From Clostridia bacterium (lineage in GTDB: Bacteria > Bacillota > Clostridia > Oscillospirales > Acutalibacteraceae): a stretch of 64,000 nucleotides of DNA. The notes under the pieces were generated by a model, which was not told the DNA's origin, did not search any database, and saw only the letters and a list, made by a program, of their open reading frames with translations. The stretch lies in NCBI GenBank assembly GCA_900766585.1, contig CAAFVV010000053.1, forward strand, positions 1-64,000, read 5' to 3'. Below, one piece after another: positions 63,506 to 64,000 of the stretch; within the stretch, counting starts at the first letter, position 1; each line of letters begins with the position of its first letter. Made by a program: the position numbers and the translations under genes.

Positions 63506-64000
63506 TTACTTTTTCAGGATCTCCTGCTTGATACAGGATTTGACCACGCTGTAGACATAGGAAAAACAGCGCTCGCCGCACTCCTCATTTGTCCCCTGCG
63601 GATCGAGCACTTGCTTTTCCGCCTGTGCCAGAATGGTGTCCAGAATGTGGTGAAGCAGTACCGGCACATTCGTGGATTCGGGGAACGCGGGCTTCATTTT
63701 TTCGACCAGACCGGCATACCGCTCCACGTGGTCGGCATAGGAATACCGTTGAAAAGAATAGGAATAATAATAGCGCACATAAAAAATCAGCTCCTGCGGC
63801 CGCGCCATCAGATATTCCCAGCACTTGGTGAACACCAGACGGCAGCGCATCTCATAATCAATGCTGCCAAACCGCAGAACCATAAAGTCATTTAAGATCC
63901 CGTTTAAAAAGGCTTGATCCTCGCGGGCGAATGTTTTGGCAATCAAATCCTCTTTGTTGTCAAAATAACGGTAAACATACGCCACGTTAATGTCGGAGAC
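63506..64000 (-). CDS. TetR-family transcriptional regulator, partial
   Basis: The 5' part lies outside the window. The visible 164 residues begin VSDINVAYVYRYFDNKEDLI, the end of the recognition helix and the start of the TetR core, followed by an all-helical ligand domain rich in aromatic residues (YVRYYYSYSFQRYSYADHVE). The reading frame is open at the edge, so about 25-35 residues including most of the DNA-binding motif are missing. The ligand and target genes cannot be inferred. Confidence 0.9.
   Translation of the reverse strand, partial: VSDINVAYVYRYFDNKEDLIAKTFAREDQAFLNGILNDFMVLRFGSIDYEMRCRLVFTKCWEYLMARPQELIFYVRYYYSYSFQRYSYADHVERYAGLVEKMKPAFPESTNVPVLLHHILDTILAQAEKQVLDPQGTNEECGERCFSYVYSVVKSCIKQEILKK

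Overview
This window is a GC-rich chromosomal segment of a bacterium in the Firmicutes, class Clostridia, most likely the Oscillospiraceae/Ruminococcaceae group. That placement is an inference. It rests on the str-S10-spc-alpha ribosomal arrangement, the KOW-domain gene between map and infA, zinc-ribbon forms of S14, S4, L36 and Adk, strong A/G-rich Shine-Dalgarno sites with many TTG/GTG starts, and short REP-like elements at the left edge. No rRNA, tRNA, prophage, insertion sequence or CRISPR array was seen.

Layout. Positions 1-850 are non-coding: four tandem 87-88 bp repeats, two REP-like elements and a hairpin. Positions 852-11515 form a carbohydrate-catabolism locus. One minus-strand operon encodes an amidohydrolase, a Gfo/Idh/MocA oxidoreductase, an SGNH hydrolase, a FucI/AraA-type sugar isomerase and an EamA transporter. 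A second encodes another Gfo/Idh/MocA enzyme, a class III aminotransferase and an FGGY kinase. A divergent DeoR-type regulator lies between them, and short operator-like sequences are shared by both control regions. Then come a split threonine/serine exporter pair (11787-13040) and a CorA magnesium transporter (13266-14174).

Positions 14628-44757 are the core gene-expression block on the plus strand: rpoB-rpoC, rpsL-rpsG-fusA, tuf, and after a small insertion (three overlapping minus-strand genes of unknown function plus a YfcE-like phosphoesterase) the long run rpsJ to rplQ, including secY, adk, map, infA and rpoA. Each sub-block has its own sigma-A-type promoter. The rpsJ leader contains a terminator-like hairpin that looks like an attenuator.

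Positions 44831-54894 carry nadE, fumC, a malic enzyme, an unusual protein with six zinc-ribbon modules around a PD-(D/E)XK-like nuclease domain, citrate synthase, and two related lipoproteins. Positions 54921-61554 hold a complete F-type ATP synthase operon (atpI-B-E-F-H-A-G-D-C order in transcription). Its c subunit has the two-carboxylate motif associated with Na+ rotors, and its epsilon subunit lacks the C-terminal helical domain. The window ends with a MORN-repeat protein and a partial TetR-family regulator.

The most interesting items are the sugar locus (an apparently unassigned pathway), the zinc-ribbon/nuclease protein, the predicted Na+-type ATP synthase with a short epsilon, the S10 leader attenuator, and the three overlapping small genes at 27149-28049.
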